This document shows, piece after piece, positions 1 through 10,752 of a stretch of 64,000 nt of DNA; the stretch's first letter is position 1; every line of letters starts with the position of its first letter. The DNA is from Malania oleifera (taxonomy: Eukaryota > Streptophyta > Magnoliopsida > Santalales > Ximeniaceae): positions 90,751,191 to 90,815,190 of the forward strand of contig NC_080423.1 of NCBI RefSeq assembly GCF_029873635.1. Reading direction: 5' to 3'. The notes beneath the pieces were generated by a model, which had not been told where the DNA came from, made no database searches, and saw only the letters and a program-made list of their open reading frames with translations. The position numbers and the translations under genes are program-made.

Positions 1-1010
1 CTTATAAAATAAACTCGGGTATGAATTTTAAATAAAAAAAAAACTAACATAATCAAAATTTACTTACTTTCTTCCTTACAAACACTGTAACTATCTTTAA
101 GAAATGAGATCGGAAAGAGTGGGTGATTGAGACCTTACTCAAAAATTCTCTTTCCACCACAATTTCTTTCACTCACTAATTCTTCTCTTCCTTGGAAAAT
201 TGTTGTGAAAAATGAAGGTTGAGAACTCCCTATTTATAGGAAAATTTTGGAGAAGAAATGAAATTTATAAAAATGTGGGGAGATGGTTGAAATTATAATT
301 TTTAAAAATTAAAGAATGGGCAAGGAATGGGCAAGGTATGAGTTGAGTATGGGATGGGGATGGAGGCCATGTGGGAGTGCTTGCCACCATTCCCATTAAA
401 TAAATTTTTAATTAATCACTTACCTAATTAATTAATCAATTAGTTAATTAATTATTTTATTATTTTATTATTTTTCTTAATCATTATTATCATTATTATT
501 ATCATTGTTATTAATTTTGAACCATTTTTAGTATTTATTTATTTTATTATTTATTTTTGAATAAGAATTAAACTTGAATTTTGAAAACTCATGTGGGCCC
601 CACATGGTCTTGTGGGCCCCACACAACTTCGAGACCCAAATGGATCTTACGTAACTCCAAAAATCCTCATACGATTTTATGAGCCCTACACAACTTTGAG
701 ACTCGTGTAAACCTCCACATGGTTTCGGGACTCATGTGGGCCCCGCATAGGATACCTATATTATTATTATTTTATCATATATTTCTGCAAATTATGTCAG
801 TCAAAATATTATTTTATGTATTTATTTACGTGTACAAACAGTGTCTATCCTGTTTATCTTATGAAATTCCATTTTGACCAGGCCGACCTCGAGGGAGCGA
901 CTGAGCCGCAATGGTCTCTGAGCGCTCGCTAAGACAAGGTCTTTCTTAGGCATCAAACATGGAATCAAGGATCCTACAGAAAAACACTTCTGTATTGATA
1001 TTAACTTAAT
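1..1010 (-). repeat. Probable LTR fragment of an unidentified retroelement
   Basis: Read on the minus strand this stretch has the layout of an LTR promoter. A TATA-like box (CCTATAAATAG, plus positions 230-240) is followed by a leader-like sequence running to the window edge. Upstream of the box, at 590-748, there are repeated GTGGGCCCCAC motifs, one forming the perfect palindrome CATGTGGGCCCCACATG at 590-606. No coding region of note is present; the 64-residue frame at 822-1016 resembles no protein I know. No LTR termini, PBS or target duplication can be seen because the element leaves the window, so the assignment rests on architecture only. It could instead be ordinary intergenic DNA. Confidence 0.35.
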
Positions 1011-1041
1011 GACCATTTTTATTATTTTATTATTATTGTAC

Positions 1042-1046
<5 letters not shown>

Positions 1047-1092
<46 letters not shown>
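1047..1092. repeat. (AT)n microsatellite
   Basis: An uninterrupted TA dinucleotide run of roughly 45 bases, directly left of the truncated 3' end of the minus-strand copia element. It may have formed at, or mark, the breakpoint that removed that element's RNase H end and 3' LTR. Confidence 0.9.
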
Positions 1093-1095
<3 letters not shown>

Positions 1096-1125
1096 AGTCA
1101 TCACATTAGTCTTCATATCAGAAGT

Positions 1126-2999
1126 CTAACTAATAGCACTACCTAAAAAAGAAAAGACCATACCAGACAAAGACTTCCTGGTATCTAGATTTCCAACATT
1201 ATCAGAATCTACATATCCTTTTAACCCTATTTCACAATGCATATCCCAAATATTAATCCTTGCTGTTTTGTTCCAGACAAGTATTGAAAAATTTGTTTCA
1301 AAGCATGCCAATGTGGTTTTCCAGGTTTGCTCATAAATCTACTTACTTGACTTACAGCATAAGATAGATCAGGTCTAGAACATACCATAGCATACGTTAC
1401 ACTACCAACCATACTAGCATAAGGTATTCTATTCATAAATAGTGACTCATCTTCAGTTTCAGGACACTGTTTTCTAGACAATTTAACATGCTGTGTAATA
1501 GGAATAAAAGTAGATTGAACATGACTCATTTCAAATTTTTTTAACACCTTTGAAATATAAGACTTTTGAGACAAGTAGAGAAGCTTTTTATTCCTTTCTC
1601 TAGTTATTTCCATACCAAGTATTCTTTTAACAGGTCCTAAGTCTTTCATTTCAAATTCAGATTTAAGCATGCACTTAACTTGATGTAACATATCCATGTC
1701 TCCACAAGCAACCAACATGTCATCAACATATAATAGCAAATATATATGACATTTATCACGTGATTTAAAATAAACCCAACCATAATAATTGCTTCTACAG
1801 AAATTATTTTGAATCATGTAAGAACTGAATCATTTATACCATTGTCTAGGTGATTGTTTCAACCCATATAAAGATTTCTTTAATAAACATACATGATTTT
1901 TATTCATTTTCGTATCAAAGCCCTCGGGAGGTTGCATATAAACTATTTCTTCTAAAGTACCATGCAAGAAAGTAATTTTAACATCAAGTTGTTCCAAATG
2001 CAAGTCATGTACAACAACAAAAAGTAATAGAATTCTAATTGAACTATGCCTCACAACAGGGAAAAATATTTCATTATAGTCTACCCCTTCCCTTTGTGTA
2101 AATCCCTTGGCCACTAACCTAGTTTTATACCTAGGTGGTTCAACTCCAAGGATTCCCTCTTTCCTCTTAAAGATCCACTTGGTATCCTATGAGTTTTTGT
2201 TTTTCTAGTCTAGGTACCATCACCCATGTCTCATTCTTGTTTAGAGACTCCATTTCTTCTTACATTGCAAGAATCCATTTTTCAGCCTCTTTACTATCCA
2301 TGCCCTCTCTAAAAGTCTTAGGCTCCACCTCAATTTCTGTTTTAGCAACAGAAAGAGCAAAAGCTGTCATATCAGCTTCCCCATACCTTTGAGGAGGTCT
2401 TATGACCCTCCTCTCCCTATCCCGTGCTAGAAGGTAAGTTTTACTTAATTCATAGGTTTCTGTTTCTGAGTTTTGCTCCTCAAAATCAGTAGCATCTGTT
2501 TCCAAATGGCTATGAGAAGTGGAGGGTTGCTCCACCTCAAGCTGTAGGTCACTAGTATCAGAGTGCCTAACACTTTCATTTGAATTTTTTGGTTTTCCCC
2601 CCATTTTAGTTTCATTAAAAACTACATCCCTGCTAATAATACATTTTTGTTTTCCAATTTCTATAACCCAGAGCTTATAGCCTTTAACCCCCTCTAGGTA
2701 ACCCACAAATATGCATTTAATAGTCCTAGGCACTAATTTATTAGTTCTAATGTGGGCATAGGCTACGCACCCAAAAACCTTTAAACCCTGATAATAAGCA
2801 AGCTTACCCAACCAAATTTCTTGAGGGGTTTTAAAATTTAGAGTTGTGGAAGGACACCTATTAATAAGGTATACAACAGTGGTCACCGCCTCTGCCCAAA
2901 AGGTCTTGGGCAGACCTGAAGTGGCTAGCATGCATCTTACCCTTTCCAAAATAGTCTTATTCATTCTTTCAGCTAATCCATTCTATTGGGGAGTATCCC
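1126..2999 (-). pseudogene. copia pol remnant: integrase C-terminus, reverse transcriptase, start of RNase H
   Basis: Minus-strand pol segment. At 2964 begins the integrase catalytic-Glu region (NGLAERMNKTILERVRCML), followed by the integrase C-terminal part to about 2260. RT motifs follow: MAKGFTQREGVDYNE and FLHGTLEE at 2114-1830, the catalytic YVDDML and the SRPDLSYAVSQVSRFMSKP block at 1817-1320. The RNase H start (VDSDNVGNLDTRKSLSG) breaks off near 1126. Stops separate the blocks at about 2250-2115 and around 1820. The left limit of the gypsy solo LTR (3000) separates this part from the N-terminal integrase at 4976-5389. The RNase H catalytic core is incomplete, so this copy cannot encode a working polyprotein. 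Confidence 0.85.
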
Positions 3000-4975
3000 T
3001 ATAGTGATCCGAAGAATAATAGCATTTTAGTAATAATAAGAGGGAGAGAAATAGAACTAGAAATAGAAGGAGGCCGTAGACTTCGTCGACGACATTGCAT
3101 TTTGGAGATAATATTAAATAATAAAAATATCAGAAAATTGCCAAACTTCTTCGACGAATACAGGGTTTCTTCGACGAAGGCCTCAAGGATTTCGTTGACG
3201 AACACAGGGCTTCATCGACGAGAAAATACTGAGAGAGGTTTCCGGCTGCTCTGAATTTCGTCGACGAATACAGGGCTTCGTCGACGAATTTTATGAAAGA
3301 CTCGTCGACAAATCTGGTAGTATATAAGGAGGAAAACCAAGATTTTTCTCATTTCTCTCGCCACTCTCTCTCTCCTATCTCTCTCCTACGAATCTCTCTC
3401 CCTTCTCTCTTCATTTTTGGCCCCACCAGTCGCTGAATCGACGATCCGAAGCTACCATGATGCTCCTGGCGGAGTTCTCTGCAAGACTGCAGGAGTGAAT
3501 CGTCAGGAAAACGAAATTGGATTTATCCCAAATTCAGGGTAAGACCTTTTAGTCTCCTTTTAGCCTTGTGGTAGTTATAAAGTATGATGTAGGCAGAAAA
3601 ATACTGATGTTTAGCTCTGGCAAATATCGTTTCAGGGTGTTGTATAGGAGACCCTACGGGTATCGGGCTAAAGTACAGTAGGGGCTTTTCAGAGTTAAGG
3701 TAAGGGAAATATGTTATGCTAGGAAATTTCTAAATATTATACAGTGTATTTATTTATGAAAATTATGTATTAAAGTATGGTGTGGCTTGTGAATATGTAT
3801 GTAGTACGGGGATATGTTTTACGAATTGTAGTTTCATGATTTTTATGAATTTCAGTGCCATGATTTTACAGATTTAAGTACTATGATTATGTGAACTTCA
3901 GTACCATGATTTTTCGGATTTTAGTACCATGATTATACGAATCTCAGTACCATGATTATACGAATTCCAGTATTACGAATATGCAGTTCTATGTTATGAT
4001 TATTCATATTTCAGTACGTTATGCATCATCATGGTTATTATGGTTACTTTAGAATCATGGTAAATCAGATAGATATGTATAGAAATATATTATATGATAT
4101 CAGACCATGTTGGACTTGCAGCTACAGAGCACAGTACTGTTACAACAGATATTATGTTACTTTATCAGTGCAACCACCTATTTAGATAATACGTGGTAAG
4201 GTCGATCACCTAGGCCCTTGAAGAGGTTAGGCTCCCCATCCAGATATGGGTTGAGGTGGGCAGGTCGACTAACGGAGTTCAGTGATTTATTCCTAGTTGG
4301 CCAACCAGGGTAAATCCAGCTAACGGGCCGCACAACCTTGTCATGAGGGGGCATGTCATGACACAGATAGCCACATTGAACAATTTCAGTTACTATTACT
4401 TACGTATTGATTTACAGAAACAGGGATCCTACTTATGTACACTAGAAGTATTTTGAATTATTACCATAATACTGATATGTTAATCAATAGGGAAAAGGGG
4501 TGGTGTACTTTATTATTTGTATTGTACTTTGGTACTCAGTTATTCATGTTTATATGAAAACAGATTTCATGATATATACATAGTAGCTCATTTGCCACAC
4601 ACTAGTAATAGCATATTTCTTCTTATTGAGCATTGGCTCATTCTAGTGTTGAAACATTTTTCAGGTGATCCAGGTAGGCGAGCAGATCAGGCTCGCAAAT
4701 AGAGGGGCGTCTGTAGTGCCCTGTCAAAGAGTGAGTATCATTTTTTTTGGGAGCATTTTTGTATAGCCCTCACTAGTTGAGGATATTTTGGGAATACAGT
4801 TATGTTTGTATATATTGGAAAACATTTCAGAACTCTGGTATTGTATATAATGGTTTATGGATATGTTTGTATGATTTCTGCTTCTTGCTGCTTAGGTTAA
4901 TGTTGTGGTATCAGATTATGTTAATTGTTACAGTGTTTAAAAAAAAAAATTCAGTTAATTAAGCAAGTCGTTACA
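3000..4975 (+). repeat. Ty3/gypsy-type solo LTR inserted in copia integrase
   Basis: A 1,976 bp insertion splits the copia integrase. The 5 bp target duplication ATCCC flanks it exactly (2995-2999 and 4976-4980), and the integrase frame resumes on both sides (TVRD / RDTPQ). The right end reads GTCGTTACA. The left end TATAGTGATCCGAAG matches the expected inverted end TGTAACGACCC except for four transitions, the pattern left by decay of methylated CpG. A TATA box (TATATAAGG, 3321) and CT-rich leader place transcription on the plus strand. No internal region is present, so it is a solo LTR made by LTR-LTR recombination. The gypsy assignment rests on length and end sequence. Confidence 0.85.
3082..3310 (+). 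promoter_or_regulatory. U3 array of TTCGTCGACGAA palindromes in gypsy LTR
   Basis: About eight copies of a 12 bp near-perfect palindrome (consensus TTCGTCGACGAA), two pairs being spaced by ATACAGGG(C/T)T. The last copy ends 10 bases before the TATATAAGG box at 3321. Position and dyad symmetry suggest a transcription-factor array in U3, but binding is inferred, not shown. Confidence 0.7.
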
Positions 4976-5959
4976 ATCCCTAACAGTCCTATGTCTAGCT
5001 ATGCCCTCAGCTTTACAAAATTCAGAAAATTCATTTGACAAGTATTCTAATCCATTGTTTGTTCTCAGTGTTTTAACTTTTCTGCCAACTTGATTTTCAA
5101 CTAAGGTTTTCCATTCTTTAAACTTTTCAAAAGTATCACTTTTATGTTTTAGAATATAAACCCATACTTTTCTAGAAAAGTCATCTATAATTGAGAGAAA
5201 ATACCTAGAACCACTATGAGAACTAACCGTAGCAGGCCCCCACAAATCTGAATGTACGTAATCAAGAGTCTGTTTCGTGGTATGAGTAGACTTCTTAAAA
5301 CTAACCCTAGTAGACTTACCCAAGACACACTCCTCACAGAATGACAATTCCTCAAGTTTCCTATCTCCAAGGAGCCCCTGTTTCTCCAACTCCTTTAGGC
5401 CCTGCTGGCTAACATGTCATAACATCTTATGCCACAAGGAAACCTGATTTTCTACCCTGTGATTGATAGGTGAAGCCTCACCAATCACTGTCTTTCCTAC
5501 TAAGGTGTACAACCCATTCTTTAGCACCCCTTTCATCACTACCAGTGAACCTCTACATAATCTTAGACTACCTCCTTCAGACTTAAACGTATACCCTGTC
5601 TTATCTAAGCTACCAAGAGAAATCAAGTTTCTCTTTAGCTCAGGTATGTACCTCACATTTCTTAGCACTCTTTCCATCCCATCATGCATTAGAAGTCTCA
5701 CAGTCCCAATACCCTGTATTTTACATGACTTATTTGTTTCCTAGGATAACATGACCTCCTTCTAAGCATGTAAAGGACTCAAACCAATTTTTCAATGGAC
5801 ACATGTGGAAGGAACATCCTAAATCTAATATCCATTCTGTTCCCGAATCTCTATCAGAGACATTCAACACTTCCGCACTATCATACCCATCTAAAACTAC
5901 AGTTGCCTTACCCTTTGATTCAGAGGTGGTTGCATTTGCACCATTTTTCCTCTCAGGGC
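4976..5959 (-). pseudogene. copia protease, GAG-pre-integrase and integrase N-terminus remnant
   Basis: Minus-strand middle section of the Tork/Tnt1-like element. Near 5850 lies the aspartic protease site, read as WILDLGCSFHM where the family has D-S-G, so it is mutated. At 5701-5417 comes LISLGSLDKTGYTFKSEGG and the GAG-pre-integrase HxxH-type region ending in the C-x2-C of CEECVLGKSTRVSF. The integrase core at 5300-4980 shows SDLWGP (first catalytic Asp) and IDDFSRKVWVY. The second catalytic Asp motif reads LRTNNGLEY, Asp changed to Asn. Stops occur near 5725 and 5415. The piece is bounded right by the SIRE solo LTR and left by the gypsy solo LTR. Confidence 0.85.
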
Positions 5960-8186
5960 TGTTAGAATTGGTGTGTTCCCAAGAGGGTGGGTGAATTGGA
6001 ATTTAAAAACTTTTTCACCTACGTTAATTTATCCAACAATGGTGAATACACAACCTAGGGTCAGTCTATACAATTTCCAAATGCGTAGATAAGTATAACG
6101 TGGAAATTAAGTCATACACATCATTCACCCATAACTACATGTGCGGTAAATATAAATTGTATGAATATAAATAAACACACGATATGTTATCAGGGTTCGG
6201 CCAACTGTGCCTACGTCCCCACCTCTAGCTCGCAAGTAAAAGGATTCCACTAATAGCTCACTTAAGGGTGGAGCGGCACCGTTTACAACCAGGTCAAATT
6301 AACACAGGGCTGACCTCAACCTTAACCAGGTCAATTAGCGGGGCTGACCTCAACCTACACGCCTTAACAGGACGACGCACCTAACTTTTCTAACCGGGTC
6401 TAAGCCAATCAGGGACTATTCTAGGGCTAGTCTCCCTCTTCAGGCCCGTGCCTGGAAATACAACTGTATTTGAAATACAATCAAATGGTACAATGAATAA
6501 GCTTTCGTGTAAAGCAGATATGTACCTAAATGCGCGCAATAACTTACACCACAATATGATTCAATATGTAAGCTTAATGTGGTTTAGATGGTTCAACTCT
6601 CAACTATGTTCTATCAGTGTAATGCGTGCGTGAGAGTGTCAAACAAACAATCTTTGTATCACAAGATATGTTCAATAAATAAGCTTACACAAAGATGTCT
6701 AGTCTCAAGTATTTCAATCAGCAGGATATTTCAAGCATGTGAGTATCAAATGAAGTATATGCTCGGTTTGCAAAAGATGCGTAATCTTTGTATTCAACAA
6801 ATAATATATAAGTTAGTGAATATTGCAACAAAGATCACAATCAAAAACACAAATATCTTTTCACAAATATATCAATATAAATCACACAAGATATTTGAGT
6901 ATGTTTTGAAAATGATTTTGCACCCCAAAGAGAAATACAAACTTCCTAAGAAATTGCAACACAAATGCAATAATCAGGAGCTTTAACAAGTCTTCTTAGG
7001 ATAGGTTTATTAGTAAAAGCCCCCTAAGAACACTTAGGTTTAGCTCTCGTAAAAACCGAATCAATCAATCAAGAGTGGGAGAGCAAACCTATTTAGACTA
7101 GCACTCAATCAACTTACAAAGGGTTTAATTTGTATGAGAAGGTAAGTATGAGTGTAGGAGGCTTAAGAATGAGTAGTATGGGCTTTTGGATTTTCAGAGA
7201 ATTTTCACTTAATCAAAGTGGCTAATCCATGTTAATTTTCTCAAATGAACTCATATATATAGGCAAGGGAGAAAATATGACCGTTGGGGACCTATTTGGT
7301 ATTATTAGAAAAGTTTAATGATATTTAAAGCATTTTAACCCTGTTTAAAAATATTAACTGCGTTAAAAAAATCAGGGCAATCTGAGAGGTCTGGTCGACC
7401 AGAAATGTTTCGGTCGACCAAGTTTCAAATGGTTCAGTCGACCAGGAGACTTTTGAACTGAAAGGCTCGGTCGACCGGAAAGGGAGATTTCCCAAACTTC
7501 TGAGTTTCAATCGACCAGGGCATTTTGAACTGCTTGGTTCGGTCGACCATACCGTTGGGAATTCTCCCGAGGACCCTTTGGTCGACCAGGTAGTTAGAGT
7601 ACAAAGTTGGTCGGTCGACCGGGAGGTCAAAATGTTGACTCCCAGGTGGTTCAGTCGACTGGGGTCAAATGAACTGTAAGGGCTCGGTCGACCAGGGCCT
7701 TGGTCAATAGTTGACTCAGACCGATTTCGGTCGACTAGGCCAAAATGTACTGGCTTAGCTGGTCGACCGAAAGTGCATCACGTGTGCATTTCGGTCCCGT
7801 TTTGAAACAAGCAAGCCCTGTCTTAGGGTCACTTGGGTACAAAATAGAGACACCGAAAAAGTCCGATGTCGGTCAACCAAAGGTCGACCGAAGAGTACAC
7901 CCTAAGGTCTTTCTAAGGTCCTTTCTTATTCATGGTTTGTTTGAGCTTACGTAGTAAATCATACATGTGATGTGTGTGAGCTTATTACAAACCAAGTACC
8001 TACTTACTATTACAGACCAATTAAATATATTACAATATGGAATAAAACTTTGGTCTTCGGGCTTTACTTGATTTTGTGCACATCTTTATTTTAACATTTT
8101 TGATTCCTGCACAAAAACTCAAACACTCATTAGATACAATGAGTATTTGTCATAATCAAAACCGGGCGTGACCAATAAGGTCAACA
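5960..8186 (-). repeat. SIRE/Maximus-type solo LTR (copy A)
   Basis: A 2,227 bp LTR with plus-strand ends TGTTAGAATTGG and GGTCAACA, flanked by a perfect 5 bp target duplication AGGGC (5955-5959, 8187-8191). It contains the SIRE LTR end signature TTCCCAAGAGGGTGGGTGAATTGG-like block at 5975-6000, shared with the LTRs at 40596, 46919 and 57383. The minus-strand TATA box lies at 7251-7263 (CCTATATATATGA). It splits the gag of the host copia element and therefore inserted later. Reading frames inside it are chance frames. No internal region remains. Confidence 0.9.
7391..7892 (-). promoter_or_regulatory. U3 array of GGTCGACC palindromes (copy A)
   Basis: About 14 copies of a motif centred on GTCGAC (typically TTCGGTCGACCAGG or CTCGGTCGACCGG), spaced 25-50 bases apart and lying upstream of the minus-strand TATA box at 7251-7263. 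Copies vary at outer bases (CAGTCGACTG, CAATCGACC) while the core is mostly kept. It matches in motif and position the array in the SIRE LTR at 41951-42467. A function as protein-binding sites is inference. Confidence 0.7.
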
Positions 8187-8895
8187 AGGGCAATCCCTCT
8201 TAAAATGTCATTCCTTGTGACATGCAAAACACTTTAGTGCCTTACTCTTAGACTTTGATCTAGACCTCTTGTCTTTTCCTCTTTGACCCTAATTTAGACT
8301 CAAACTTAGTGTGCAATTCCCTAGAGTGCAAAACGGCTTGCACATCTTCTAAAGTCAGCCTCTCTCTCCCATACATCATAGTTTCTTTAATATTTTCATA
8401 TGTGAAGTCGAGAGAACTCAATAAAAGAATTGTATGGTCTTCTTCATCTATACTAATATCAATATTAGCAAGATCCAAAACAATTTTATTAAATTCATCT
8501 AAATGTTCATCAATCGATGTTCCAGGGGTCATTCTAAAGGTGTAAAGTCTAGTCTTCTTATGGAGTCTATTTGCTAGGGATTTTGTCATGTACAAACTTT
8601 CTAGTTTTGAGCAAACTCCAGCTGTTGTATCCTCATTGGCAACTTCCCTAAGCACTTTGTCTCCTAAGGACAAGATAATGGCACTATGTGCCTTTTGGAG
8701 GATTTTGGGCTTCACTTTATCGATGGAGGGAAAACTTGGTTTCCCCTCTTGTGAAGTGGAAGCCCATTTCTTTTCTCCAAGAAGAGCCTCCTCAAGCCCT
8801 TGTTGTACCAAGATGGCACACATCTTAATCCTCAATAAACCAAAGTCATTTTTTCCGGTGAATTTTTCTCTTTCAAACCTAGCGGTCCCCATCAC
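8187..8895 (-). pseudogene. copia gag remnant (Tork/Tnt1-like)
   Basis: Minus-strand gag starting at 8895 with RFEREKFTGKNDFGLLRIKM, the typical N-terminus of Tnt1-like gag, which forms the virus-like particle and binds RNA. The UBN2-type core follows (SLANRLHKKTRLYTFRM, GTSIDEHLDEFNKIVLDL). After a frameshift near 8260 the basic stretch GKDKRSRSKSKSKALKCF and a CCHC knuckle (C-F-A-C...H-F-K-R-D-C) appear, interrupted by one stop. The frame is then cut by the SIRE solo LTR at 8186; protease continues left of 5959. The start is close to the LTR/PBS, as expected for gag. Confidence 0.85.
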
Positions 8896-8904
8896 ATAGC
8901 CAGA

Positions 8905-8917
8905 CTCTTATACGACT
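8905..8917 (-). other. Degraded initiator-Met tRNA primer-binding site
   Basis: Minus-strand sequence next to the LTR end resembles TGGTATCAGAGC (initiator-Met tRNA complement), read on plus as GACTCTTATACGA, with several mismatches. Placement between LTR and gag supports the call. Confidence 0.5.
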
Positions 8918-9830
8918 TGTTGTGTGTAATTCAGCTAATTACTAATTCTATTTTCAGATTTTAATTAATTCCAAACAAACCAAAATGACAATCGGATTTT
9001 GTCCAAGCATCAATCACAATCACACCTAAACTTAAACCTGTTTATTTTGACGCATGTGCGTGTGCTAAGCCTGATCAAGAAAAATATATGTTCACCAATC
9101 CAATATTCAGCAAAGCCTCAATAAATCCAAAAAAATATAAAACATGTCAATCACACAATCCCAAGAACACATTTACGTGGTTCGGCCCAAAAATTGGCCT
9201 ACATCCACAGCAAAAACTCACCTTCAGAGACACTATATTAAATCGGTGGAAATAAATATACATACACAGATTTAACCTTTCTTGGCTTACCAATCTCCTG
9301 TGGAAATCAGCCCAAGAACGACCCAAGAAAGCCCCTCTTCACACCTGCGAAGAACCCTAGGCTTCTTCCTATTCTTCTCCCTAATTTCCCTAAAAGAAAT
9401 CCCTCCCAAGAAATAGATCTGTGCATGACCTCCTCTTTACCTGAGCATGCACCTCTGCTGGAGATCCCCAGCGCTGACCGCCCTCCTACCGTCTCCTTCT
9501 CTCCCATGCGCAGGCAAAGGATCTCTCTCGGCGGAAGGTGCTCTCTCTCAATGGGGAAGAGGTCTCTCACGGTCGTCTCGCTGAATGGGCAAGAAGAAGA
9601 CCCTCTCTCTCGGTTCTACCAATGTCTCTTGCGGCTGAAAAAAAAACCTCCTTCTGCGCTGTTGTGAAAAACTGAAGTGAAGAAAAACCCCCGCCCCCTG
9701 CTGTGCTTTTTTTTTTTACAATACATTATATGTGGAATTACATCATTGCCCCTCCACTAAATAAGTAAACGTAAAACAGCTGCTGGATCTAAAACGAAAT
9801 GGAGGGCCTGAATTTTTTCAAGCCTTGACA
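8918..9830 (-). repeat. 5' LTR of the Tork/Tnt1-like copia element
   Basis: A 913 bp region with plus-strand ends TGTTGTGTGTAA (8918) and CCTTGACA (9830), so minus-strand TGTCAAGG...CACAACA, obeying TG...CA. It contains the block TTTACGTGGTTCGGCC (9173-9188), common in transcribed parts of plant copia LTRs. It lies directly upstream of the PBS-like site and gag. No partner 3' LTR exists in the window. The reading frames at 9307-9667 are GC-richer but look like LTR leader sequence. Confidence 0.7.
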
Positions 9831-10752
9831 CTCCAATAAAACTGATTAGTAAAATTTCAAAACTATATACTTCAAAGTAATTCAATATGAAATTGAAATT
9901 GAAACTCAAGAAATTTTATCACCATCTAATTCTTTCAATGAGTGAAAGATTCAAACTTTGAACGCACAATCAGTGATTGAGAGTTAGCAAATCTTAGTGG
10001 ATTTCATGAGCAATATGTGAGCAAAAGATCCTTTGAAAGATAAGAGCAATTTAGAGAGTTTGAAAGATGAAATTGATGCTTGGTGAATAAAATCAATGGC
10101 CTTAGAGGCTATTTATAGACTTGGAAAAGTAATTTACTTGGTCCCCAAGTTTAGTTGGAGTAGTGCCCAAGTTTTAGATAAGTTTGAGCCTCAAGCAATC
10201 AATTTTTTTAAAAAATTCCATTATAAAAAATTTGAATTTTATCGCGTGGCAGCAACTTGTCACTTTAGGTCAGGCACCTGTCACTTTAAAACCCAGTTTA
10301 ATTTGAAAGTCAGAAGGGTGACAGTTGCCTGACAAAACCCAATCAGACTTCTCATTTTACCTTGTAGTACTTATATAAAGACTTCTTATGACTTTAGACA
10401 TTCTAAGTGCTTGAGTCTTCATGATTGTCTTTCTTTGAGTTCTCTTACTTTGCTTTTCTTTTGGCTCCATTGCTTGTCTTCAAACTTTGATATATTTTAA
10501 ACTTTTAGTAAGTCCTTTTGTAACATCCATGCTCTCATGTTCTTCAAGCTTTGCTTGATCATCTTTGCATCCATATTTTGACTCTTCATTTGATCATTTT
10601 TTTTTTGGAACATAAGCTTTAAATCATTTTTGTGATCATTTTACTTTGTATTCTCATTCTTAAATCCTGAAATATCATTACTCAACTAAATATATTAAGT
10701 TTCTCTTATTTGATATCATCAAAATAAAATTTTAAACATTATAAGCTAACGT
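9831..10752 (-). repeat. Partial SIRE-type LTR relic
   Basis: Alignable by eye with the 5' half (minus orientation) of the SIRE solo LTR at 46919-49368. Shared blocks include the CTTCAAAGTAA stretch (9881/48031), the TTCTTTCAAT-A/G-ATGAAAGA stretch and the end CATCAAAATAA...TAAGCTAACG near 10752. A TATA-like box lies at 10111-10120 on the minus strand (CTATAAATAG). The left part is missing, apparently because the copia element at 1126-9830 sits there. The frame at 10096-10332 is not a gene. Confidence 0.65.
10247..10332 (-). promoter_or_regulatory. Short U3 repeat array (GTCAGGCACCTGTCAC type)
   Basis: Three related motifs: GGCAGCAACTTGTCAC, GTCAGGCACCTGTCAC and, inverted, GGGTGACAGTTGCCTGAC. 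They lie about 130 bases upstream of the minus-strand TATA box at 10111-10120, the same placement as arrays in the other LTRs. Confidence 0.5.

Larger units (their letters stand above)
1126..9830 (-). mobile_element. Tork/Tnt1-like Ty1/copia retrotransposon, 3'-truncated, with two nested solo LTRs
   Basis: Right to left on the minus strand: a 5' LTR (8918-9830), a degraded primer-binding site (about 8905-8917), gag, protease, GAG-pre-integrase, integrase, reverse transcriptase and the start of RNase H. Domain order PR-INT-RT-RH is the copia order. Two insertions interrupt it, a SIRE solo LTR (5960-8186) and a gypsy solo LTR (3000-4975). Without them the internal region is about 3.6 kb, close to a full copia internal region lacking the last RNase H part. 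The 3' LTR is missing; sequence similarity stops near 1126 beside an (AT)n run. Several in-frame stops and a mutated integrase aspartate show it is dead. Confidence 0.85.

Noticed and set aside
7325-7630. 101-codon minus-strand frame with repeated WSTEPF-like words
   Set aside because: Same cause, the palindrome array of SIRE LTR A.
7391-7892. CRISPR-like array of regularly repeated motifs
   Set aside because: Repeats are only about 10-14 bp, degenerate, irregularly spaced, and inside a plant LTR; this is a eukaryotic genome.
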